Origin: Bacteroidales bacterium
GTDB taxonomy: Bacteria > Bacteroidota > Bacteroidia > Bacteroidales > UBA12481
Length of the DNA stretch: 8,462 nt
Assembly (NCBI GenBank): GCA_028707745.1
Contig: JAQWAJ010000055.1
Span: forward strand, 1-8,462
Reading direction: 5' to 3'
In this document: positions 1 through 5,533 of the stretch, piece by piece
Position numbering within the stretch: the first letter of the stretch is position 1
Layout: the number at the start of each line of letters is the position of its first letter
The notes under the pieces: model-generated
What the model was told of the DNA's origin: nothing
Databases searched by the model: none
Seen by the model: the letters and a program-made list of their open reading frames with translations, nothing else
Position numbers and translations under genes: made by a program

Positions 1-184
1 CAAGACCCAAGGTATATAGAGGATTATCAACAAAAATAAAAGGTCCAGAAAAGATTTCTGCATGATATCAGGTGATTTAAGGGCTCCAAATTTAATGAAA
101 TATTATTACGACAACTCCCGGCGGATTTATTCAGAATTCATCCAGAACACGCGGATTTCCTTCAAAGCCCTTCCCTGAGATATT

Positions 185-946
185 TTATTTGGCAGCGAAC
201 ACCTTTTTCAGCAGATCGGTTGTTCTGGCGCTGATATCGGTCCGGATCAGTTTTTCCTGATCCTGAACTTTCACAAAAAGTCCGTTGAGCGCCTGTTTGG
301 TGACATATTCATCCAGTGTAAAATTCACGGCCTTCACGCCGGCAATTTTTCCGGCCATTGAAGTAGCAAAGGTGTTCCATTTTTTGGTCAGGGTATTCCA
401 CGATTGGTTAGCTGAGATACCGGCCACAATAGGCTTATCGAGTGATTTCTTGACCGTAGGGCGATACAAGTCGGTGAGCTGGTTAAAAGTTTTGTTTTTC
501 AGATAGGCAGTAGCGGCATCGTCGCTCCCCTTCAGGATTCCCCAGGCATCGGTAATCGTCATGGAGGCGATGGCGTTCACAAAGATCGGGGACGCCTGTT
601 TGGCGGCATCCTCGGCCGACCGGTTGATTTGCAGGACAACATCTTCGAGGAGCTTATCAAAACCCGGGATGTTCTTTGCGTGTTTGATGATCTCCTGAGT
701 TTCAGGCGGCAGGTCAATCTTCACGATTTTATCCAGATAATATCCGTCGGTAGCGGTCAGTTTCTTTACTGCAACATCGGTTCCAACCTTCAACGCTTCT
801 TTAAGCCCCTGAGCAACCTGATCAGTGGTCAGGGCAGTGCCGGTCTGGTTAACTGTCGAAGCAACCTGTGTAAGAACATCGCAGGAGGATCCGGTTATGG
901 TTACTCCGAAAACAATCAGAGCTACAGTGACTAATCTGGATTTCAT
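185..946 (-). CDS. DUF4197 family lipoprotein
   Basis: Exported protein of unknown function, 253 residues from the chosen start. Family features seen: an N-terminal GLKEAL...DGYYLDKIVKIDLP stretch (about 48-80), NRSAEDAA (108-115), the block from TITDAW to AATAYL (130-149), DEYVTKQALNGLF (212-224) and a C-terminal RTTDLLKKVF (241-250). Together these fit DUF4197, a helical domain found in Bacteroidota and Proteobacteria. The N-terminus is a hydrophobic signal ending in TGSSC, so Cys22 is probably lipidated, although this lipobox is loose. I chose the ATG at 946 rather than the in-frame ATG at 988: the upstream start adds 14 residues in front of an otherwise normal signal peptide and lies over the likely promoter. 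There is no Shine-Dalgarno. The gene follows the DUF2807 gene but is separated from it by a strong terminator, so it is probably transcribed mainly from its own promoter. Family assignment is fairly sure; function is unknown. Confidence 0.88.
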   Translation of the reverse strand: MKSRLVTVALIVFGVTITGSSCDVLTQVASTVNQTGTALTTDQVAQGLKEALKVGTDVAVKKLTATDGYYLDKIVKIDLPPETQEIIKHAKNIPGFDKLLEDVVLQINRSAEDAAKQASPIFVNAIASMTITDAWGILKGSDDAATAYLKNKTFNQLTDLYRPTVKKSLDKPIVAGISANQSWNTLTKKWNTFATSMAGKIAGVKAVNFTLDEYVTKQALNGLFVKVQDQEKLIRTDISARTTDLLKKVFAAK

Positions 947-977
947 CGGTTCAAATTTTATAGTGATTATCAGATTC

Positions 978-985
978 CAAAAATA
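978..985 (-). promoter_or_regulatory. Candidate -7 box of the DUF4197 gene
   Basis: On the minus strand this reads TATTTTTG, an exact match to the Bacteroidota -7 consensus TAnnTTTG. A start about 7 nt downstream would leave a leader of about 25 nt. I see no TTTG -33 element at the usual 19-21 nt spacing: that position falls inside the terminator hairpin. The U-rich tail of the terminator runs into this box, so the T-rich match could be partly incidental. Confidence 0.4.
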
Positions 986-986
986 C

Positions 987-1015
987 AAAAAGCCCCGGGT
1001 TAAGCGGGGCTTTTT
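987..1015 (-). terminator. Intrinsic terminator after the DUF2807 gene
   Basis: A perfect 11-bp inverted repeat (AAAAAGCCCCG and CGGGGCTTTTT) encloses a 7-nt loop. Read on the minus strand the G/C-rich stem ends in a T run followed by TATTTTTGG, the usual shape of a Rho-independent terminator. It starts 25 nt past the stop codon of the DUF2807 gene and lies before the DUF4197 gene. The stem's A/T ends make it nearly symmetric, so it could also work on the plus strand, but no plus-strand gene ends here. Confidence 0.85.
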
Positions 1016-1040
1016 GTGGGTTTGGGTTCAGCGGTCAGTG

Positions 1041-1784
1041 CTATTGTACTTTGTGAATTCCACCGCTGCCCGAATGATGAAAATCCACCTTTGGATCTCC
1101 GGTGTAGGAGATATCCCCGCTTCCGGCTACGCTTCCCTTCAAGGTGCCGGAAACGTTTATAGTTGCATCGCCCGATCCGGTTATGGAGATCTCAGCATCG
1201 CGCACTTTGAGTTCTTTGGCTTTCAAATCACCCGAGCCGCTGACTTTAAAATCGAGGGCATCGGCATTTCCGGTAAAACAGATATCACCGGAACCGCTTA
1301 CAACGGCAATAATATTTTTCGCATCAACATCAGCCTTGATATCTCCTGATCCGGATATTTTGATATTCAGGTCATTAAGATTGGTGAAACGATTGGTTGT
1401 TTCAACATCTCCCGAACCGGAGATTTTCATCACTTCGATAGAAGGAATCGTGATATATATTTTAACCGGTTCACTTTTTCTAACATTCTCTTTATTTTTA
1501 ATCGACAAAACGGAGCCCTCAACCGTCAGTTCCATGTTTTCGAGTATGTTTTCCTGTCCGGATAGCTTGACTTCCTGCTTATTCCCCTGAGTGAGAATGA
1601 CATCAGCGCTGTTTGACAGGGCAAAGCCATTAATGGCTGCCAGGTTCACTTTTCGTTCAATAATGGGGCCTTCACCGGATATCCATTTGTGTCCGGATTG
1701 GCTGTAGCAGCCGGATCCCAACAAAATGACGATAAAAGCGGATAGCAATAATCCTGGGAGTGTGTTTCTTGAATTTGTTTTCAT
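1041..1784 (-). CDS. DUF2807 (head GIN domain) lipoprotein
   Basis: Exported protein of 247 residues, predicted to be anchored by lipidation at Cys26 (hydrophobic segment 10-25, LLGSGC). The body from about 38 matches DUF2807/GIN, a right-handed beta-helix common in Bacteroidota; the older label 'auto-transporter adhesin head' is not evidence of adhesion. The clearest signal is a run of GSGD turns: residues 122-126, 144-148, 163-167, 182-186, 202-206, 220-224 and a degenerate SGSGG at 238-242. They are spaced 22, 19, 19, 20, 18 and 18 residues, as expected for one turn per beta-helix coil. An N-terminal half (40-118) of similar predicted strands lacks this motif. The gene lies 61 nt after the LysE-family gene, with an ECF-type promoter in the gap and a terminator behind it, so it is probably monocistronic. 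Biological role is unknown; envelope-stress regulation is inferred from the promoter only. Confidence 0.92.
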   Translation of the reverse strand: MKTNSRNTLPGLLLSAFIVILLGSGCYSQSGHKWISGEGPIIERKVNLAAINGFALSNSADVILTQGNKQEVKLSGQENILENMELTVEGSVLSIKNKENVRKSEPVKIYITIPSIEVMKISGSGDVETTNRFTNLNDLNIKISGSGDIKADVDAKNIIAVVSGSGDICFTGNADALDFKVSGSGDLKAKELKVRDAEISITGSGDATINVSGTLKGSVAGSGDISYTGDPKVDFHHSGSGGIHKVQ

Positions 1785-1815
1785 AAGTCTGGTATTTGAT
1801 AATTACTTATACCAA

Positions 1816-1841
1816 GACGTAGAAACAAACGGAATGTTACA
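1816..1841 (-). promoter_or_regulatory. Candidate ECF-sigma promoter of the DUF2807 gene
   Basis: On the minus strand TGTAAC (1841-1836) is followed by exactly 16 nt and then CGTC (1819-1816). An AAC-containing -35 and a CGTC -10 at 16-17 nt is the architecture of ECF sigma promoters (for example TGAAAC-N16-CGTC for Bacillus SigM, TGTAAC for SigX). Transcription would start near 1808, giving a leader of about 23 nt. The element sits wholly within the short gap behind the LysE-family stop codon. No ECF sigma gene is present in the window, so the cognate factor is unknown. Confidence 0.5.
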
Positions 1842-1845
1842 CGAA

Positions 1846-2679
1846 TCAAAAAAGCATTTTGATAGCCGAATAGCCGAAAAATATTCCGAAACAAAACAGC
1901 ACGATACCCAGCCCGTGGATAATCCCGTTTACCACCCGGAGATTGATCCATCGTCGAAACCGGGCAATAACAACAGTAAGAATGAGGTACCAGGCAATGC
2001 TACCGACTGCTACAGCCAGAGCATAAACCAGGCTGATGGTTTCGGGGAACCATTCGGGTCGTTCCGCGGGAGCCTGAGCAGCATGGTTTCTGAGGAATTT
2101 TAGGGTATCTGCTTTGATATGCGGAGACAGGGGAGAATGTTCCACAATTGAGCTATCGGCAATATTCAGGGTTTTAAAATTTTGGTCAACCATGATATCG
2201 AGCCCGCCGGTATCAAATCCGAGCGACGAAATAAACGAGATCACCAATACCGATGTAGTCAGCCATCCGAATATCAGCGAAGGGTTCAGGAGATTAACCA
2301 TGAATCCGGTATAGAAACCTCCCCGGTGCTGTTTAATGGCCTTTGCCGGTTTTGACCCTTTATCATCCAGATGATCAAAATCGAGCTTTGACCTGAACAC
2401 TTTATAAGCTATGAAAATGATAAAAAGTCCGCCTACGCAGAGGATGTAAGGCATAGCAGGCTTTAAAATCGGGTAAAACTTGGTAATTCCGAAAACGGCA
2501 AGAAATACATAGATAAAATCAGCAATGGAAGCTCCGACGACCACCCGGTTACAATAGAAGATCCTACCCTTCAATGCGTTTGAAGTAACCAGGATGCTAA
2601 CAGGACCTGCAATCGGCATCGAAAAGATGAACCCGGTTATCAGGCCTACAATTGCCATCGTAATAAAACTTTCTCCCAT
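1846..2679 (-). CDS. LysE-family transporter with a large internal insert
   Basis: Inner-membrane protein of 277 residues that fits the LysE/RhtB exporter family, whose members export amino acids or related small molecules. Six hydrophobic segments are visible at about 8-30, 45-65, 77-95, 125-150, 214-238 and 252-272. The family signature near TM1 is present (GFIFSMPIAGPVS, 16-28), as is the Asn-Pro at 132-133 in TM4. Typical members are about 200-210 residues; the extra length is a hydrophilic stretch between TM4 and TM5 (about 152-212). Basic loops after TM1, TM3 and TM5 place this insert in the periplasm by the positive-inside rule (inference). The start at 2679 is favoured by the promoter; an in-frame ATG seven codons later would cut into TM1. 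Substrate cannot be told from sequence. It is upstream of, but not necessarily in an operon with, the DUF2807 gene. Confidence 0.85.
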   Translation of the reverse strand: MGESFITMAIVGLITGFIFSMPIAGPVSILVTSNALKGRIFYCNRVVVGASIADFIYVFLAVFGITKFYPILKPAMPYILCVGGLFIIFIAYKVFRSKLDFDHLDDKGSKPAKAIKQHRGGFYTGFMVNLLNPSLIFGWLTTSVLVISFISSLGFDTGGLDIMVDQNFKTLNIADSSIVEHSPLSPHIKADTLKFLRNHAAQAPAERPEWFPETISLVYALAVAVGSIAWYLILTVVIARFRRWINLRVVNGIIHGLGIVLFCFGIFFGYSAIKMLF

Positions 2680-2714
2680 CAGCTTGTTAAGATTCGGTAA
2701 TCAGGATATCCATG

Positions 2715-2745
2715 TAAAATTAATGTCTAAATTCAGGTTTACAAA
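2715..2745 (-). promoter_or_regulatory. Bacteroidota-type promoter of the LysE-family gene
   Basis: Minus strand: TTTG (2745-2742), 19 nt, then TAATTTTA (2722-2715). This matches the -33 TTTG and seven of eight positions of the -7 consensus TAnnTTTG at the normal spacing. The predicted start near 2708 leaves a leader of about 28 nt with no Shine-Dalgarno. It is the only site in the window where both boxes are clear. Confidence 0.5.
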
Positions 2746-2846
2746 CGCTCGGTGGGCAGGTTCTATTCTATACCCGTATAATTTTTCCACACTTTGACGC
2801 AATGTCCCCAGGCTCCATCTATATTTATGCCAGAAAATAATAAAAT

Positions 2847-3872
2847 ATGAAAAGGCTTAAAATCTGCACGTTAATCCTCAGCACAGCCCTCTTGGTTTTA
2901 CTGCCATCTTGCCATAAAGATTCACAGCCTGAGCTCAAAATCGGCCTGATCAGTGGGGTTGGAGGATTTTCGGACCGTGGATTCAATGAGAACATTTTGG
3001 CAGGTTTTCAAAAGGCTGCCACAGAATTTCCCATCACTTGCCAAACCCGTGAAAGCCTGTCGGAAGAGGCAATTGCCGCAGGTATCAGTGATTTTATTTC
3101 CGATAGTTGTGATCTGATCATCACGGCGGGTTATGCTGCCGCTCAGGCAACCCTCGATGCGGCACTGGCAAATCCCGGCATTGATTTTCTGATTCTGGAT
3201 TATTCGACAGCCAACCTACCATCGAACATGGCGTGTTCCATTTTCGATGTAGACCAGAGTTCGTTCCCCTGCGGTTTCCTGGCCGCCTACTGGGCATACC
3301 GGCAAAATCCAGAAAATCCGAGGGCCGGGTATGTTGCAGGAGTTGATATTCCGCAGATTCGGCAGTTCTCTCAAAGCTATATTCGCGGGATCGCCTTTTT
3401 TAATGAAAAATATCAGAAGGACGTTCAGGTTTCGGGTTATTTTGCCAATTCCTTTATCGACACCCTGCAGGGGGCAAAACTGGCCGATAGCCTATTGCAG
3501 CAGGGGGCCAGTGTGATTTTTGCTTTTGCCGGGAAAACGGGAAATGGAGCACTTTATCGGGTACAGGATGCCGGAAAGTGGGCAATCGGTGTGGATGTCG
3601 ATCAGTATTACTCCATTCCCCAGGTTGGCCCGGTGCTTTTAACATCGTGTGTCAAAAAGCTGGATAATGCCATCTACGGTATGCTGAAAGATTACCGGAA
3701 CCTGGTATTCTCAGGCGGACAGACCCAATACAACTCGCTCAGCAACAACGGAGTCGGAATGGCGCCTTTCCATGATTACGAGACGATGATTCCGGATAGT
3801 ATCAAGGCAGCACTAACTGCGATTGAAAGCGGTATTAAAAATGGCAGCATTTCAACAGGTTGGAACAGGTGA
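2847..3872 (+). CDS. BMP/PnrA-type substrate-binding lipoprotein
   Basis: Lipoprotein of 341 residues (signal 1-21, lipobox LPSC, Cys22) of the basic membrane protein family, type I periplasmic binding proteins that in characterised cases (Treponema PnrA and relatives) bind purine nucleosides for ABC uptake. Seen here: KIGLISGVGGFSDRGFNEN (31-49), matching the family's N-terminal strand and D-x-x-F-N binding loop; ITAGYAAAQATL (92-103); a GYVAGVDIPQIRQF segment (161-174); and IGVDVDQ (247-253), the hallmark hinge/ligand loop. No permease or ATPase gene flanks it, so it is an orphan binding protein here. Several non-lipobox cysteines (65, 88, 130, 142, 268) are noticeable for an exported protein. 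Upstream, TATATTTA at 2820-2827 could be a -7 box, but the nearest TTTG is 23 nt away, so the promoter is uncertain. Divergent from the LysE-family gene; ligand not determinable. Confidence 0.88.
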   Translation: MKRLKICTLILSTALLVLLPSCHKDSQPELKIGLISGVGGFSDRGFNENILAGFQKAATEFPITCQTRESLSEEAIAAGISDFISDSCDLIITAGYAAAQATLDAALANPGIDFLILDYSTANLPSNMACSIFDVDQSSFPCGFLAAYWAYRQNPENPRAGYVAGVDIPQIRQFSQSYIRGIAFFNEKYQKDVQVSGYFANSFIDTLQGAKLADSLLQQGASVIFAFAGKTGNGALYRVQDAGKWAIGVDVDQYYSIPQVGPVLLTSCVKKLDNAIYGMLKDYRNLVFSGGQTQYNSLSNNGVGMAPFHDYETMIPDSIKAALTAIESGIKNGSISTGWNR

Positions 3873-3893
3873 AATCGTCGTTACTCATAAAAG

Positions 3894-3911
3894 AGCTCAC
3901 TATCGCGAGCT
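3894..3911 (-). terminator. Weak hairpin terminator at the end of the coiled-coil gene
   Basis: Minus-strand RNA would form AGCTCGC, loop GATA, GTGAGCT: seven pairs including one G-U, followed by CTTTTATG. The hairpin spans the TAG stop codon of the gene ending at 3900. The short stem and four-T tail make it a modest terminator candidate in a 27-bp convergent gap. Confidence 0.35.
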
Positions 3912-4742
3912 GATTCTGATACTGTACTCTCCCTTTGCATTTTCAGCGGCAATGGTGACGATCCATTTTCCGGTAAAGGAATCCACATCGTCATCAAAGG
4001 AGAGAGTCTGATGCCAGTTGACATTGGCCAGTGGCGAAAGGGTATATTCATTAAATACTGATCCGTCGGGTTTTTTAATGGTAATTCCCACTTTCCCGGA
4101 ATCAATCGTTCCGTTAACGGAGAGATTCATCCCACCGGAACCCGGCTTAACATCATAATTAAAATCAGCGGTAATAGTTTCCCCATTCAGCTTTTTCTCG
4201 ATATTCAGCACGTCCTGACCATAGATTAATGATTGCATTTCGCCCTTGAATACAGGAAAATCAATTTTAAAATCCTGCGGACTGATGGAAAGGGTATCAA
4301 TAGTACCGAGCTCGAGTTTCGGGGTTTTGAAATAATAGTGATATTTCTTTCCGTTGAGATCCTTGTAAACATCCAGCTGCATTTCCTTCATGTCGCGCAG
4401 CTGATCCCGGAACGCTTCTTTCTGCTCAGCCAATTCTTCGCGAGCCTTCTCCATGGCATCGCGGTAGCTTTCCATGGCTTCTCTTCTCGCTTCCCTCGAC
4501 TCTTCCATTTTTTCCATCACTTCATCCCTGATTTCCTCCTGTTTTTCCTGATCAAGAAATGGAGTAAGCTCTTTAAAATCTGCGTGTTTCTCCCCATAGA
4601 GTTTGTGCAGTTTTTTACTTTGTTTTTCAATTTTCTTGTTGATACGGTCGATCTTCTTCTGATTGACTTCCTGCCCCATTGAAACCATCGTTCCAGTGCA
4701 GAAAACAACAAGCATTAAGGGAATAAAAATTTTCGCTTTCAT
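3900..4742 (-). CDS. Exported coiled-coil protein with C-terminal beta domain
   Basis: I do not recognise a named family. The 280-residue product has a signal peptide (1-23, SMGQ; Cys15 sits inside the hydrophobic core and is not a convincing lipobox). It continues with a strongly charged helical stretch rich in Glu, Lys and Arg from about 25 to 128, very likely a coiled coil. A middle section (134-180) holds YHYYFKTPKLELGTID and LSISPQDFKIDFP. The C-terminal part (about 185-280) reads like a beta-sandwich, with GKVGITIKKPDGSVFNEYTL (216-235) and FTGKWIVTIAAENAKGEYSI (256-275); such PDG...GxW patterns recall P-domain or CUB-like periplasmic folds, but this is resemblance only. A plausible role is a periplasmic scaffold or chaperone-like factor (inference). 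It has its own promoter with a striking repeat array upstream. The ATG at 4742 gives a complete signal peptide. Confidence 0.8.
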   Translation of the reverse strand: MKAKIFIPLMLVVFCTGTMVSMGQEVNQKKIDRINKKIEKQSKKLHKLYGEKHADFKELTPFLDQEKQEEIRDEVMEKMEESREARREAMESYRDAMEKAREELAEQKEAFRDQLRDMKEMQLDVYKDLNGKKYHYYFKTPKLELGTIDTLSISPQDFKIDFPVFKGEMQSLIYGQDVLNIEKKLNGETITADFNYDVKPGSGGMNLSVNGTIDSGKVGITIKKPDGSVFNEYTLSPLANVNWHQTLSFDDDVDSFTGKWIVTIAAENAKGEYSIRISSR

Positions 4743-4766
4743 TTTGATCTGTTTAAGTTACAGATA

Positions 4767-4774
4767 CAAAAATA
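4767..4774 (-). promoter_or_regulatory. -7 box of the coiled-coil gene
   Basis: Minus strand reads TATTTTTG, an exact TAnnTTTG match. The predicted start near 4760 leaves an 18-nt leader. No TTTG lies at the -33 position; instead the first unit of the TTAAC repeat array occupies it, as expected for an activator-dependent promoter. Confidence 0.5.
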
Positions 4775-4796
4775 GAGCTGACAATGAGTATAGTGC

Positions 4797-4825
4797 GTTA
4801 ATGGATGGTTAACGCCGGGTTAATG
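4797..4825. promoter_or_regulatory. Three helically phased TTAAC repeats (Pho-box-like operator)
   Basis: On the plus strand GTTAATG starts at 4797, GTTAACG at 4808 and GTTAATG at 4819: three 7-bp units with 4-bp spacers, exactly 11 bp apart. On the minus strand, in the direction of the coiled-coil gene, they read CATTAAC, CGTTAAC, CATTAAC. PhoB/OmpR-family response regulators bind 7-bp direct repeats with this period, and cyanobacterial Pho boxes have a TTAAC core. The array starts 22 bp upstream of the -7 box, overlapping the -33 position. The regulator is not known; no regulator gene is in the window. Confidence 0.45.
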
Positions 4826-4843
4826 CACCCGCTTTCGCGGGTG
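4826..4843 (-). terminator. GAAA-tetraloop hairpin behind the Cys-motif gene
   Basis: A perfect 7-bp inverted repeat (CACCCGC and GCGGGTG) with a 4-nt loop. On the minus strand the loop is GAAA closed by C-G, a stable GNRA tetraloop. It lies 40 nt past the stop codon at 4884 and directly next to the TTAAC repeats. No T run follows on either strand, so it may be a weak terminator or an RNA 3'-end stabiliser rather than a classical intrinsic terminator. Confidence 0.4.
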
Positions 4844-4883
4844 GGACAGAAAAGGGGGTGGTACGTAGGAAACCTTAGTGGTA

Positions 4884-5381
4884 CTAACCGACCTTCGCGA
4901 AGACCACACAATAATTATGTCCGTACACCTTGGCGCATTTCGGACAGGTGGTGTAGTAGAAATAAAAATCGGTCAGGGTAAGGCCTTTTGCAGCTCCTTC
5001 TGCTTTGATTTCACGGATCCATTTCGGAGCAGCGCTGTATGGACCATCGAAAACCCTTGAGTAATATGTCCCTGAAAGCTTCACCACATTGGCTCCGGGG
5101 ATGTCTTTTTGCAGACTCAGATAATAATCGCTTCGAAAAGCTGAAGGGTCATTGGCCATGATAATAACATCTTTTGGCTCGGTTTCTGCACCTGAATCTT
5201 TGGCTGTTTGCCACATTCTTCCCAGTACTTTTGTAATGGTTGCCGGCGACGGGATATGAAAGAAAGTCCGCATGGAATCTTTCAAAAACAGTTTATCCGA
5301 CCATTCCAGTATTTTGTCGTTCCAGGGTTCAGGATCGAAAACCGGGCAGCAGTTTTCATTCTCAGTTTGATCGTGTGTCAT
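4884..5381 (-). CDS. Conserved small protein with CCP and CPxC motifs
   Basis: A 165-residue, probably cytoplasmic protein without signal peptide or membrane segment. It opens with CCPVFDPEPWNDK (11-23) and a WSDKLFLKD segment (27-35), continues with RTFFHIPSP (38-46), a conserved-looking KDIPGANVVKLSGTYYSRVF (92-111) and FDGPYSAAPKWI (111-122), and ends in YFYYTTCPKCAKVYG (139-154) and Cys158. I recall homologous proteins in soil and Bacteroidota genomes, often labelled simply 'hydrolase', but no experimentally defined function. The Cys11/Cys12 pair and C146-P-K-C149 could bind a metal or take part in redox chemistry (inference); the fold resemblance to small-molecule-binding GyrI-like proteins is only a guess. 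Upstream, TAATTTTA (5416-5409) with TTTA 21 nt further could be its promoter. It is flanked by intergenic gaps of about 140-150 bp and seems monocistronic. Confidence 0.75.
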   Translation of the reverse strand: MTHDQTENENCCPVFDPEPWNDKILEWSDKLFLKDSMRTFFHIPSPATITKVLGRMWQTAKDSGAETEPKDVIIMANDPSAFRSDYYLSLQKDIPGANVVKLSGTYYSRVFDGPYSAAPKWIREIKAEGAAKGLTLTDFYFYYTTCPKCAKVYGHNYCVVFAKVG

Positions 5382-5471
5382 GATTCGTTTGGATTGATTA
5401 AACCTTTATAAAATTAGATAATCCAATTAAATAATTATAAACCTATGTTAGCATAATACTTTTTGTCTATC

Positions 5472-5531
5472 GTGACGCGTAACGCGTAACGGTCTCCGGT
5501 CTCCCCTCTTCTTCCGGTCTCCCTTTTTCTT
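5472..5531. repeat. Short intergenic tandem repeats (GCGTAAC and CCGGTCTCCC units)
   Basis: Two kinds of tandem repeat lie side by side between genes. First come two copies of the 7-mer GCGTAAC (5477-5490), preceded by a GTGAC variant and including two ACGCGT palindromes. Then follow two 18-bp units (5496-5513 and 5514-5531) that begin CCGGTCTCCC, end TTCTT and differ at two positions, with an extra GGTCTCC at 5491-5497. The minus strand is strongly purine-rich. The cluster ends two bases from the stop codon of the M61 gene. No coding sense or terminator shape is evident. Confidence 0.7.
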
Positions 5532-5533
5532 CC

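Noticed and set aside
1..184. Possible gene fragment at the left edge
   Set aside because: No sustained open frame or recognisable protein is visible; the only regularity is a GCGGATTT pair about 32 bp apart, judged incidental.
947..988. Upstream in-frame ATG for the DUF4197 gene
   Set aside because: It would add 14 residues before a complete signal peptide and overlaps the candidate -7 box; the ATG at 946 fits better.
825..1590. Two overlapping plus-strand open frames across the DUF2807 gene
   Set aside because: Both are shadows of the repetitive GSGD coding region; one also crosses the intrinsic terminator.
1041..1784. DNA-level repeat array (CRISPR- or VNTR-like) suggested by recurring CCGGA/TCACC blocks
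   Set aside because: The recurrence follows the codons for GSGD beta-helix turns with variable spacing; it is protein structure, not a DNA repeat element.
4233..4682. Plus-strand open frame of 149 codons rich in Phe and Leu
   Set aside because: It is the reverse of the Glu/Lys/Arg-rich coiled-coil region of the minus-strand gene; such codons give hydrophobic residues on the other strand.
4893..4902. Perfect 10-bp palindrome CTTCGCGAAG
   Set aside because: It lies inside the last codons of the Cys-motif gene and is too short to form a useful hairpin; likely chance.
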